DNA of 57,463 nucleotides, taken from assembly GCA_022600345.1 (NCBI GenBank), contig JAHZKP010000064.1, forward strand, positions 1 to 57,463, given 5' to 3'. Below are positions 24,333-33,300 of this stretch, one piece after another (within the stretch, counting starts at the first letter, position 1; each line of letters starts with the position of its first letter). Origin of the DNA: Alphaproteobacteria bacterium. GTDB taxonomy: Bacteria > Pseudomonadota > Alphaproteobacteria > Rhizobiales > Hyphomicrobiaceae. The notes beneath the pieces were generated by a model. That model made no database searches, was not told the DNA's origin, and was given only the letters and a program-made list of their open reading frames with translations. The translations under genes were made by a program, and so were the position numbers.

Positions 24333-25925
24333 ATGAGCGGGAATGCTGGCGGGGACGGCGGCGGCGATAAAAAAGGACAACCCTTCCTAAACATTACGGA
24401 CAACGAGCTTTACAAAATCAAATATGCCAAGCGCATCAAGCGCGGCTTTTTGAATATCGACAAGTACGTCGTCTCCTACCGCAAATACGACGGCGACGGT
24501 TGGACCAAGGATGCCGGCGTTGAAGTGATGGAGCGCGGCGATTCAGTCGGCGTGCTTCTCTTTAACCGGGATAGCAAGAATGTCATCGCCGTCGAGCAGT
24601 TCCGATTGCCGACAGTCGACCGGCACAAATTCGACCGCAACGATCGATCCGAGCCCGAATGGGGCTGCGGCCGAATGGACGATTGGACGCAATACCCCGA
24701 AGGCGGCTGGATCATCGAAACGATTGCGGGCATGGCAAAAGTCGGCGATGAGACCCCGCTGGAATGCATAGTTCGCGAAACCAGGGAAGAAACTGGCTAC
24801 AAGGTCTCTGCCGCTGAATTTGAACCGGTCGCAAGGTTTTTCTCATCGCCTGGAGGAACATCCGAAGTCGTTCACCTCTACTTCGCCGAGGTCGGAGACG
24901 AAAATTTCGACACCAGCATGTTCAAAGCCGTTGGTAAGAAGGGCCACCGCCTTTCCCGCGTCTCTCATGGTCTGATCCCTGGCAAGGACATCATTGTCTC
25001 CAGTTCCCCGGTCAAGGAAGCGACGGACGAAAACGGCAATCCAGACCCGGTTCGCAGCGAGCCGGGCGAACAAATAAGAACAGTCGAATTCACCCTCGAT
25101 GAACTGGCCACCAAGCTTCGTGATCGCCAGTTCGCTGACCCTAAACTGGTGATATGCGCCTATTACCTGCAGGCCCGTCTGGGATTGAAGATTGAGACTG
25201 CAGATGAACTCACAAAGCCCGACAATACGCAATTCGAGTGGACGGGCTCGGCGGCGCAGCACCGCAAAGTCCCATTCAAGGTCTGTTTCAAGACGGGCAA
25301 TATCAAGAATGTCGAAGGTGTCGATGTCTGGCTGAACCCCGAGAACACCTCGCTGATGATGGACCGGGTGCTGGACAAGAGCATTTCATCCAATATCCGC
25401 TGGCTGGGTGCGGAAAAATATCACGGTGGTGACGTTGCCGTCGACATCATCGGTAATGATTTGCGCCGAAAAGCTGCACTGACAACCGTCCGTGAGGGTG
25501 GCCACGTCGAGACCGATGTCGGTTATTTGAAGGAAAAGGGCGTCAAGCAGTTGCTCCACATCGCCATTGCAAAGCCCAAGGGCGGCGAACTGTGCAACGG
25601 CGTCGAAGTCGATTCCGGCAAAATACCTGAGGCTGTCTTTAAAGCCCTGAAGGCTGTGCACGCCTCTAACGAGGGTTTCGCATCCTGGTTCCGTTTCACT
25701 CGCAAATCCGTGCTGATCCCACTGATCGGCACCGGCGAGGCAGGCCTCACGGTTCACGCCGTCACGCCGCTGATATTGTCAGGCATTGAAAAATTTCTCG
25801 TAACATATTCCTCGTCGACCAAGATCGAACAAGTCCATCTCCTGGTCCGCACCGACCGGGATCTGGAGGCTTGCAAATCGGAACTCGACAAGAGTTCTGC
25901 ATTTCGGAAAGTTGACGCGAAGTAG
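24333..25925 (+). CDS. NUDIX hydrolase-macro domain fusion protein
   Basis: A 530-residue soluble protein with two ADP-ribose-linked modules. The N-terminal part (about 30-270) is a NUDIX hydrolase: box residues RETREETGY near 148-156, preceded by GMAKVGDETPLECIV (one residue longer than the standard spacing), and an SPGGTSE motif about 16 residues after the box, as in ADP-ribose pyrophosphatases. The C-terminal part (about 313-505) reads as a macro domain: GNIKNVEGVDVWLNPENTS, GVKQLLHIAIAKP and SVLIPLIGTGEAGLTV. A poorly conserved insert lies between them. It starts at the ATG with GGAGG in front and is followed after 58 bp by the patatin gene. The substrate, and whether macro acts as reader or eraser, are inference. 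Confidence 0.85.
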   Translation: MSGNAGGDGGGDKKGQPFLNITDNELYKIKYAKRIKRGFLNIDKYVVSYRKYDGDGWTKDAGVEVMERGDSVGVLLFNRDSKNVIAVEQFRLPTVDRHKFDRNDRSEPEWGCGRMDDWTQYPEGGWIIETIAGMAKVGDETPLECIVRETREETGYKVSAAEFEPVARFFSSPGGTSEVVHLYFAEVGDENFDTSMFKAVGKKGHRLSRVSHGLIPGKDIIVSSSPVKEATDENGNPDPVRSEPGEQIRTVEFTLDELATKLRDRQFADPKLVICAYYLQARLGLKIETADELTKPDNTQFEWTGSAAQHRKVPFKVCFKTGNIKNVEGVDVWLNPENTSLMMDRVLDKSISSNIRWLGAEKYHGGDVAVDIIGNDLRRKAALTTVREGGHVETDVGYLKEKGVKQLLHIAIAKPKGGELCNGVEVDSGKIPEAVFKALKAVHASNEGFASWFRFTRKSVLIPLIGTGEAGLTVHAVTPLILSGIEKFLVTYSSSTKIEQVHLLVRTDRDLEACKSELDKSSAFRKVDAK

Positions 25926-25983
25926 TTGTTAAGCCGTGAATTTTTAAGATCATCGGTGGCGGTCTGTTTTTGGGGATTGGGCA

Positions 25984-28900
25984 ATGGGGAAGCGCACGGC
26001 GGGTAATACTGGTTCCGCGATGGCATTCTGGCGCTATCTTGAAGAATTGTTCTGGCCACGAGTGCGTACGTGGATTTCGGCGGTCCACCCTCTGCCAATC
26101 CTCGCTGCCGTAGCAATAGCATTTCTGTTGGGCGGCGTCGGTCAGCTCTTTGAGCTCTACACTGTTCTCGCTGAAGAAATCCGAGCGGGAAATCCGGGCC
26201 ATACCGTTCTCGCCGTGGCCGCGCTGGTGCTGTTGAGCTGCACGATATTCATCGCCAACCGTGCACTGGGCCGCTTCCGTGTCACCCAGGTTTTCGCCGA
26301 TCATCACGACGACGTAGAGGTCCCGGGACAAAGCTTGTTCGTCAACTGGACCGGTATCATCGCAGCCGGTCTCCCCTGGGTAGGCGTTCTACACGGCGTG
26401 ACGGAAGCCCTGACGCGTGCCGTTGTCCACATCGGAAGCGTCAGCCAGGCACTTCCTGAATCAAAGCTTCCTTCCAAAGTCGGTGCGGAGGTTGGCAGCG
26501 ACGGCCTTCATTTCAATCTGAGTTCGGAATTCGTGGAACTGTCCGAGGCCATCTCTCAGTGGAGTTGGTGGCCGACGCTTTCGAAGTATCACGAACAAGC
26601 GCTACCCATCCTGCAATCCACGCTTGTTGCGATGGCATTGCTGGCCCTCATCGCTCTTGCCACTGTGCTGGCAAACTGCAGGTTGCGTCACTGGCTGGTG
26701 AGCCGCTGGTTCTATACAGCGCTAATTGCCGGCTATGCAATTATCAGAAGCTTTCAGGAATGGCTAAAGATCTGTGTGCCCAAACCAGAATCATCGCCTG
26801 CGGCAAGCGACCCTGTTAGTAAAACCGAAAAGATTCCGTCGATCTGCGAAAGAGCTGCGGAGTCTTGGCTCGTTACGTACGAGCCCGCCCTGTTAATTGT
26901 TGGAACGTTCATCATCCTGCGTTTGATTTGGGGACTATGGGCAGGGCGCCACGCCCGCACCCTGCCCCCGGAGGACAATGGTCGTCTCCGTTGGCGAGCG
27001 TTGGTTCTCAATCCGCTATTCCTAACCGGTATCGTTGCTCTGTTTGCGATCTGGAGAGTGTTTTACGTCTGGCCGGTCCACTACGAAATCGACACCGTGC
27101 CGTGGCCCGTCGTGGCTGAAATCGGTATCGTTGGTGCGCTCCTGTTATTGATTTGGATCGCACCGCTGTTCGATCGCGAGGAAAAGATCGCCGGACCGCT
27201 GAGCGACAAGATCAAACGGTTCGATCTGCGAACACGGCCGCGCATAACCAATCTTTGCGGCCGCTTCGTCATTGTTCTGGCTGCCACGATTTTCACATTG
27301 GGCAGCATCTTTGTTCCATGGCTGCTGGCCCAATCGCGCCAGATGTGTCCGGTTGACCAGGACGATCAAGGTGGCTGGTGCCAATATCTCACCGGTCCGA
27401 ATGCCTGGCTGGATTTCCCCGGCCTCTTGGACGACGTGGGGGTCAGCGGATGGGCCGTCGTGGTGATTGTAATAACTGCGCTTGGCTTCGTGGGGTATGT
27501 CACCATCAAGGAGCGCTCCTCCCTGGGCAGGATCGCCACCGCCGTAGCCTCAGCAATTGCCGGCGTCTGCTTCCTCTTGGCAATCGTAGTTGTCGTCACC
27601 GGTTTATCGCATTTCGGTTGGGTTGAAGTCGCCCGCGCCTTCGGCCCGCTGGCCATGATGATCGTCACCGCCATGGCAATATTCGCGATGCTTGTCGCAA
27701 TCGCCAGAACCGCGCAGCTCACCGGCGTACCGTTCCTCATCATCCTCGGCCTGATGGCCGGTGTCGTTATCGCCGCGAAGCTTGGAAGCGATTATCAGGT
27801 CTGGTCCCTGGCATTGCTGGTTTTGTTGTCGGTATTGTTCTTCGTCCTCTACCAGTATCGCGGTGGCAAACGTGCGCCATTGGCCCTGGCACTCGTCCTC
27901 TTGGGGATCGCTTTCCTGCCCTTCTGGGAGGGCATTTCCGCCAAGCCAACTGACCCGGCACACGGGGCCCAGTCGAGCCGTTCAGACGAAGCCCCTGAGA
28001 GACTCGTCAAACGCTTCGACGACTGGTATCGCGCACGAACGAAATTAGCCGGTAACAAGCCCTACCCCGTCTTTATCGTGGCGCTCGAAGGTGGCGGCAT
28101 TTACGCTGCCACCGCATCGTCGACGTTCCTCGCCCGCATGCAGGAGCAGGAACCGAATTTCGCGTCACACCTATTTGCCATCAGTAGCGTATCGGGCGGT
28201 GCCATCGGCGCCACACTTTTCAATAGCGGCCTGATTGTCACGAACCGAAACAAGCAAGCTGCCTGCAATGACATCAAAGCTTCCGAGGACAGCAAAAAGA
28301 GCAAGTCCACCGAAGCCACGAATGAGAACAAGGACACCAAGGAGCCAAAGCCAAATTACAAGCAACACCTGAACCGGTTCGTTGATCGGGTCGTAAAGGA
28401 GGATCACCTTTCCCCGCTCTTGGGGCTGATCATCCCCGACATTCTGGGCACTCTTGATCGCAAGAGTGGCTCCGAGATCGGCGACCCACTGGAATTAATC
28501 GACGACCGTGCTTGGGGGCTGGGCCGCAGCCTGCGCGAATCTTTGAATTGCGATCCCAGCAAGCACCAGGGCAATCCGATCTGGGACGGCCGCTACTCCC
28601 AGCATTGGGATCCAGCCGGGAACGATCCCGCACTGGTCTTCAACACGACTTGGGTACGGGTTGGCAACCGAGTGGCGTTTGCGCCGTTCACCTTGCAGGA
28701 TCCGACATCAGTTACGCTGAACACGTTTGCCGAATCTGATTTCCAGGGATGGAAAGACGAGTACAACAATATACCACTACTCGAAGCAGCAGTCGTCAGC
28801 GCCCGGTTCCCCGGTATCGTCCCCGCCTTCGAGGTGATCGACCGTCCGGCAGCCCCCGATACCCAACCCGGCGGTCAAGGAGGTGATGACGGCCCCTCGC

Positions 28901-29721
28901 GCTGGTACTTCGTCGACGGTGGATATGTCGATGCCTCCGGCGCGATGACCGCCTACGACATCTATCGAACACTCTCCCGAGAAAAATCGAAGCGCGACAA
29001 GGACGGCGATCCTCAGAGCGATTGGAACATCGACCTGCGCCTGATTCTGCTATCCAGCACCCAGTCCGACAAAGATACTTTAGGCAAGCAAACACCCGAC
29101 CTGAAAGATCTGACGGCGCCATTCGTTGCCCTGTTTTCCGTGCGTGGCCTACTCTCCCGGATCGCCGCGAAAGAAACCATTGCAAAGGTCGTTGGCGATG
29201 TTGAACGTACACAACAACTCGAAGCCGTAGGTGACCGGGATGCCCTGGTCGATAGCCGCAGGACGTTCTACGCGGAGAATTGTGCGGACAACAAACGAAA
29301 CGAAAAGATCCGGCAAATAGACGTCGAAAACCCGCTGTTGCCCTTCGCCCGATTATGCCATCCCGCCCAGCACGGCGAGACGGAAGATTGGGCAGTGACC
29401 GTTGTGGAACTCAATCAAGAGGACTTCCAGTTGGAATTAGGGTGGAAGATCTCCGGGCTCACCCACGAGGTCGTCTCCCTTCAGCTTGGTCACCCCGATT
29501 TGTGCCAGGAATTGAAGCAGAGTGAAGCAGGCGAGCCACGCCTTCTGCAGGGCCTCAATAAGAAAACGGACCGCGATGAGGAGATTGAGCGAAAAGCCAC
29601 CGAGGTGAAAAAGACGATCCGGGCCAACAGTTGCGTCATGTCCTCCATTCGCGGACTGATCGAACGCGCCGGCCAACCAGTTGACGACAAACCGGTTCAC
29701 GCCCGCCCAGGTAGCGACTAA
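25984..29721 (+). CDS. Polytopic membrane protein with C-terminal patatin-like phospholipase domain
   Basis: A 1245-residue protein. Residues 1-660 hold about a dozen or more hydrophobic helices broken by soluble loops. The patatin-like domain begins near 694 with the glycine-rich oxyanion motif EGGGIYAA (about 702-709), the nucleophile elbow SSVSGGAIG with S737, and the dyad aspartate D978 in FVDGGYVDASG. A charged, Lys/Glu-rich insert (about 765-795) and a 200-residue C-terminal extension surround the core. Patatin enzymes cleave phospholipids; in defence systems such as CBASS (CapV) they destroy the membrane when activated by a nucleotide signal. It closely follows the NUDIX-macro gene in the same direction, so it probably shares its transcript. 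The N-terminal membrane part belongs to no family I recognise. Confidence 0.85.
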   Translation: MGKRTAGNTGSAMAFWRYLEELFWPRVRTWISAVHPLPILAAVAIAFLLGGVGQLFELYTVLAEEIRAGNPGHTVLAVAALVLLSCTIFIANRALGRFRVTQVFADHHDDVEVPGQSLFVNWTGIIAAGLPWVGVLHGVTEALTRAVVHIGSVSQALPESKLPSKVGAEVGSDGLHFNLSSEFVELSEAISQWSWWPTLSKYHEQALPILQSTLVAMALLALIALATVLANCRLRHWLVSRWFYTALIAGYAIIRSFQEWLKICVPKPESSPAASDPVSKTEKIPSICERAAESWLVTYEPALLIVGTFIILRLIWGLWAGRHARTLPPEDNGRLRWRALVLNPLFLTGIVALFAIWRVFYVWPVHYEIDTVPWPVVAEIGIVGALLLLIWIAPLFDREEKIAGPLSDKIKRFDLRTRPRITNLCGRFVIVLAATIFTLGSIFVPWLLAQSRQMCPVDQDDQGGWCQYLTGPNAWLDFPGLLDDVGVSGWAVVVIVITALGFVGYVTIKERSSLGRIATAVASAIAGVCFLLAIVVVVTGLSHFGWVEVARAFGPLAMMIVTAMAIFAMLVAIARTAQLTGVPFLIILGLMAGVVIAAKLGSDYQVWSLALLVLLSVLFFVLYQYRGGKRAPLALALVLLGIAFLPFWEGISAKPTDPAHGAQSSRSDEAPERLVKRFDDWYRARTKLAGNKPYPVFIVALEGGGIYAATASSTFLARMQEQEPNFASHLFAISSVSGGAIGATLFNSGLIVTNRNKQAACNDIKASEDSKKSKSTEATNENKDTKEPKPNYKQHLNRFVDRVVKEDHLSPLLGLIIPDILGTLDRKSGSEIGDPLELIDDRAWGLGRSLRESLNCDPSKHQGNPIWDGRYSQHWDPAGNDPALVFNTTWVRVGNRVAFAPFTLQDPTSVTLNTFAESDFQGWKDEYNNIPLLEAAVVSARFPGIVPAFEVIDRPAAPDTQPGGQGGDDGPSRWYFVDGGYVDASGAMTAYDIYRTLSREKSKRDKDGDPQSDWNIDLRLILLSSTQSDKDTLGKQTPDLKDLTAPFVALFSVRGLLSRIAAKETIAKVVGDVERTQQLEAVGDRDALVDSRRTFYAENCADNKRNEKIRQIDVENPLLPFARLCHPAQHGETEDWAVTVVELNQEDFQLELGWKISGLTHEVVSLQLGHPDLCQELKQSEAGEPRLLQGLNKKTDRDEEIERKATEVKKTIRANSCVMSSIRGLIERAGQPVDDKPVHARPGSD

Positions 29722-29749
29722 GCATACAGCCAGATCAGCCAATCGGACT

Positions 29750-30820
29750 CTAGGTCATGCGCTTCTTACCGGTGCCTTGATTGGTTTTCGCCGCCGGCAC
29801 GCCGGTTGAACCTCGCACCGTCAATTCGACGGAGAATTTCTGGTCGCGGTCGATATCGCTGGAAGGCCACGTCAGCATGTCTATCAAAGCGTCCGCTGCG
29901 TGCTGTCCGATCCTTCGGGCCGGTATTCTAAGCGTCGTCAATCCGGGCTCCAGTGCGGATGAGCCGGGAAAGTCACCCAGCCCGATAATCGATATCTCCT
30001 CCGGAATTCTCAAACCCAATGACATCACGGCAAAATAGGCACCCTGCGCGATCACGTCGTTGGTTGCGAAAATCGCCGTTGGTCTGGGTTCGCGCGTCAG
30101 AATGTCGACGACCACATCCTTGCTGGCTTGAACGTCATAAGGGCACATGACGCGCCGATGTGTTGGAATTTTCACGCCCGCACGTGCCAGCGCATTCAGC
30201 GCCCCGGCCCGCCTGTCAGCCGTCCTGTCGTTGGCACGGGTTTGAGCAAACAGCGCCAGGATATCGCGATGGCCCAAATCCAACAGGTGTTCCATGCCGC
30301 TGCGACCGGCCTCCCTGTTGTCAAAGCCGATGCAGGGAACTTTCTGACGGCGCCTGTAGTTCCACACATAGACAACCGGTCGCTCGCAAGCCTCAAGTTG
30401 CCGTAACGTTTCATCCTTGTGCTCCAGTCCGACCAGTGCCAGGCCGTCCACGCCGTTGACCAGAAGCGATTCAACCAATATCGCCTCCCGTCCCAGGTCA
30501 TAGTCGTGCTCGGCCAACAGCATCGTTCTGGCATGACGGAACAGCGCCGTGGAAAAGGCGTGCACCATACCGGCGAAAATGGCGTTGTCGATCGTCGGGA
30601 CGATCAGCCCCACCGACCCGGTGCGCGAGGCCGTCAGCGATCTTGCTGCATGCGGCTTGTAACCCAGTTTCTGAACGGCATCGGCAATTCGCGTGCGGGT
30701 TTCGGGACGAACCAGTTCCGGCGAATTGTGGTATCGCGACACGGTTGCCGGCGAGACCCCGGCGCGGGCCGCTACATCGACAATGCCCGGAAGCCCGGCT
30801 CTGAGAATTCGGCGCGCCAT
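29750..30820 (-). CDS. LacI-family transcriptional regulator of the carboxylate-import operon
   Basis: A 356-residue LacI/GalR regulator with HTH at about 12-31 (VDVAARAGVSPATVSRYHNS), hinge helix near HAARSL, and a periplasmic-binding-like effector domain. The ATG chosen has GGGAGGGAGG 9 bp upstream; the longer frame adds 16 residues without a ribosome site. It is divergent from the TctA operon, for which it is the likely ligand-responsive repressor. Regulators of sulfoacetate genes (SauR) are also LacI-type in some species, but the effector here is unknown. Confidence 0.9.
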   Translation of the reverse strand: MARRILRAGLPGIVDVAARAGVSPATVSRYHNSPELVRPETRTRIADAVQKLGYKPHAARSLTASRTGSVGLIVPTIDNAIFAGMVHAFSTALFRHARTMLLAEHDYDLGREAILVESLLVNGVDGLALVGLEHKDETLRQLEACERPVVYVWNYRRRQKVPCIGFDNREAGRSGMEHLLDLGHRDILALFAQTRANDRTADRRAGALNALARAGVKIPTHRRVMCPYDVQASKDVVVDILTREPRPTAIFATNDVIAQGAYFAVMSLGLRIPEEISIIGLGDFPGSSALEPGLTTLRIPARRIGQHAADALIDMLTWPSSDIDRDQKFSVELTVRGSTGVPAAKTNQGTGKKRMT

Positions 30821-31231
30821 CTTCTTTAGCCTCCCTCCCTGTTTGATCGCAGTCCCAAAAGTCGCCATGGGAGCCGATCGTCATAAGAATGGAAACTATT
30901 TTCATTTTTTGCAACGTTCAGACTTTCGGAGCAGCCCTGAATTCGGCTACAGTGCGATGCAGCACGCTGTCGGATGTGTTTGACCGGAGCTCAAATCGAG
31001 TTTCGAAGGTTAAGCTGAATCGCCAATGAAAACATCAAGGTGATTGACGTTCATCGAAGTGCTGGGCAAGCTGGACAGGGGGTCTCGCAAACACAGGTTA
31101 TGTCGCGCCGCACGATGGAAAAATAGTGAAAAGCCTTGCTGATTGTTTTTCATTGTGCGGCAATGCGAACGCGTCCACTCGGGGGCTGACGGCCCGCGTA
31201 GTTCAAGCACCAATCATTCGAGTTGTGCGGT
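30821..31231. promoter_or_regulatory. 411-bp divergent promoter region with LacI-type operator
   Basis: AATGGAAA-CTA-TTTTCATT at 30888-30906 is a 19-bp dyad with 7 of 8 arm positions matching. It lies 68 bp upstream of the LacI start codon and is a good operator candidate. The remaining region to the TctA start holds no gene I can support; the leader of the TctA operon would be long (over 200 bp) if transcription starts near the dyad. Confidence 0.5.
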
Positions 31232-32755
31232 ATGGAATTTCTTCAATACTTCGGCGGTGTGTTCGAGCCGATTGCGTTGTTGCTTTTGGTCGGAGGCACA
31301 ATCGGTGGCCTGATATTGGGGGCAACCCCCGGACTGTCGCCGACCATGGCCGTTGCACTCCTTATCCCCTTCACCTTCCATCTCTCCCCCACCCACGGCT
31401 TGATCCTGCTGGGTGCCGCCTACACCTCGACGGTTGCCGGTGGAGCTGTAAGCGCCATCCTCCTGAAGATACCCGGAGCCCCCGCCAATATCGCGACCGC
31501 GCTCGATGGCAACGCGATGGCGCGCAACGGCGATGGAACGCGCGCGCTGCAATTATCGTTCCTGGCATCCGGGGTCGGCGGCATCATCGGCGTACTGCTC
31601 TTGATTTTCCTGACCCCGGTGTTGGCGCAGTGGGCCCTCGCTTTCGGGCCATCGCACCTGTTCTGGCTGGCGATCCTGGGCGTGACGGTGATTGGCTCGC
31701 TGGACAGTCGCTCATTCGTCAAGGGGCTGCTTTCAGGCTGTATCGGCCTTTGGATTTCAATGATCGGCTACGACGATGTGCAGGGCGCCGAAAGGTTTAT
31801 TTTCTCCGACGCCCTGACAGGCGGGGTCAGTATCATCCCCGCATTGATCGGCCTGTTTGCGATCCCTCAGGTCATGGAGATGTTCTCCAAGGGGCGTGAG
31901 GCGGCCGCCATCGAACAGGTTCGTGTCTCCAATTATCCCATCAGCCGCTCCATGGTCGAACTGTTCCAGAGCTGGCGCGCCCTCTCGATCGGCACGGTCC
32001 TAGGGTCTATCGTCGGCCTCATCCCAGGCGTCGGCGGACAGATCGCCGGTCTCGTCGCTTACGACCAGACCCGCAAGATGTCACCGCACAAGGCCAAGTT
32101 CGGCACCGGCCACTCTGAAGGTGTCATTGCTGCTGAATCTGCCAATAACGCCATGGTCGGCCCGTCGCTTGTGCCCCTTCTGACCTTATCGATCCCCGGC
32201 AGCCCGACCGCGGCCGTCCTCCTGGGTGGCTTGCTGATCCACGGCATCTTTCCCGGCAGCGATCTGTTCGACAATCACCCGCAGGTCGCCTGGACCTTCA
32301 TCAACTCGATGCTGCTGGGCCAGGTCCTGATGGTAATCTTTGGTATTTACACCGCCGTCTGGGCCGCCCGCATTGCCCAGGTTCCACCATCGGTCATGGC
32401 CAGCGCGGTTTTGATCCTGGCCATCTTCGGCTCGTATTCCGTGCAGCTTTCGATGGGCGATGTCTACATCATGCTGGTCTTGGGCGTTGGTATGTTTTTC
32501 CTCGAGCGCTTCGGCTTCTCCGCAGCGCCCTTGGTCTTGGGTCTGATCCTCGGGCCAATTGCGGAAGCTAACTTCATCCAGGGCAACCTGATCGCAAACG
32601 CTCAAAACGGCCCGCTTGAATACTTCTGCACCGGCACGCTGAACATCTTCCTGATCGTCCTGGTCGTCGCCTCGATCGCCTACAGCTTCTGGTCCAATAT
32701 GTTGGAAAACCGCAGCGCCGCGGCCGCTCGCAAAAAGCAGGAGTTGGCACAATGA
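31232..32755 (+). CDS. tctA: Tripartite tricarboxylate transporter large permease TctA
   Basis: A 507-residue membrane protein with about 12 transmembrane segments and the TctA hallmarks GATPGLSPTMAVALLIPFT near the N-terminus and GLIPGVGGQIAGLVAYDQT mid-protein, with repeated Pro-Gly loops. It forms the secondary-active channel for a small carboxylate delivered by the binding protein TctC. The ATG is chosen over a TTG three codons upstream. First gene of tctABC, overlapping tctB by 4 bp. Confidence 0.93.
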   Translation: MEFLQYFGGVFEPIALLLLVGGTIGGLILGATPGLSPTMAVALLIPFTFHLSPTHGLILLGAAYTSTVAGGAVSAILLKIPGAPANIATALDGNAMARNGDGTRALQLSFLASGVGGIIGVLLLIFLTPVLAQWALAFGPSHLFWLAILGVTVIGSLDSRSFVKGLLSGCIGLWISMIGYDDVQGAERFIFSDALTGGVSIIPALIGLFAIPQVMEMFSKGREAAAIEQVRVSNYPISRSMVELFQSWRALSIGTVLGSIVGLIPGVGGQIAGLVAYDQTRKMSPHKAKFGTGHSEGVIAAESANNAMVGPSLVPLLTLSIPGSPTAAVLLGGLLIHGIFPGSDLFDNHPQVAWTFINSMLLGQVLMVIFGIYTAVWAARIAQVPPSVMASAVLILAIFGSYSVQLSMGDVYIMLVLGVGMFFLERFGFSAAPLVLGLILGPIAEANFIQGNLIANAQNGPLEYFCTGTLNIFLIVLVVASIAYSFWSNMLENRSAAAARKKQELAQ

Positions 32756-33213
32756 CCGCTTCGCGTCTCCAGCATTCGTTAATGGCCACCGCGGTCCTCG
32801 CTCTGGCGGCAACCGTGACCTGGCTCAGCTTCACGCAGGAACCGGCCGATGCCTTCCTGTTTCCCAGGCTGATCTCGGTCGTCTTCCTGAGTTTGGCTTT
32901 GTGGAATTTCGCCCGCGCGATGTTCGGCATGGCGCGGGTCGGAGAGGGGATTTCGGCGGACCTTGTAAAAAAAATCCTGCCGGGCCTGTTTGTGGCCATC
33001 GTGTTCGTGTTTTTCGCAGCCAAGTCGCTGGGCTTCTACGTCAGCTCAACGATCACATTCCTTCTGATCCACACGCTTTACGATCCGACTTCCCCCTACG
33101 AATTGAAGGGATGGCTTCGCCGGATCGTGACGACGGCGGTGTTCATGTCGGTCATCTACGCGCTGTTTTCGCTGCTGTTGAAGGTGCAGACGCCCAGAGG
33201 AATGTTCTTTTAG
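32752..33213 (+). CDS. tctB: Tripartite tricarboxylate transporter small permease TctB
   Basis: A 153-residue protein with four predicted transmembrane helices, the usual size and topology of TctB. Overlap with the tctA stop (ATGA) implies coupled translation. Sequence conservation is low in this family; identification rests on topology and position. Confidence 0.88.
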   Translation: MTASRLQHSLMATAVLALAATVTWLSFTQEPADAFLFPRLISVVFLSLALWNFARAMFGMARVGEGISADLVKKILPGLFVAIVFVFFAAKSLGFYVSSTITFLLIHTLYDPTSPYELKGWLRRIVTTAVFMSVIYALFSLLLKVQTPRGMFF

Positions 33214-33225
33214 AAACTTCAGTAG

Positions 33226-33245
33226 CCGCATTGACAAGAATGCGG
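33226..33245 (+). promoter_or_regulatory. Hairpin between tctB and tctC
   Basis: CCGCATT/AATGCGG with a 6-nt loop lies 13 bp after the tctB stop and about 55 bp before tctC. It may stabilise the downstream message encoding the abundant binding protein or limit read-through from the permease genes. Confidence 0.45.
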
Positions 33246-33300
33246 AGCTGTTAGTCGCCGGGCTCAATGCCCAAAGTTCGCAATGGAGGAACTGAACGAT

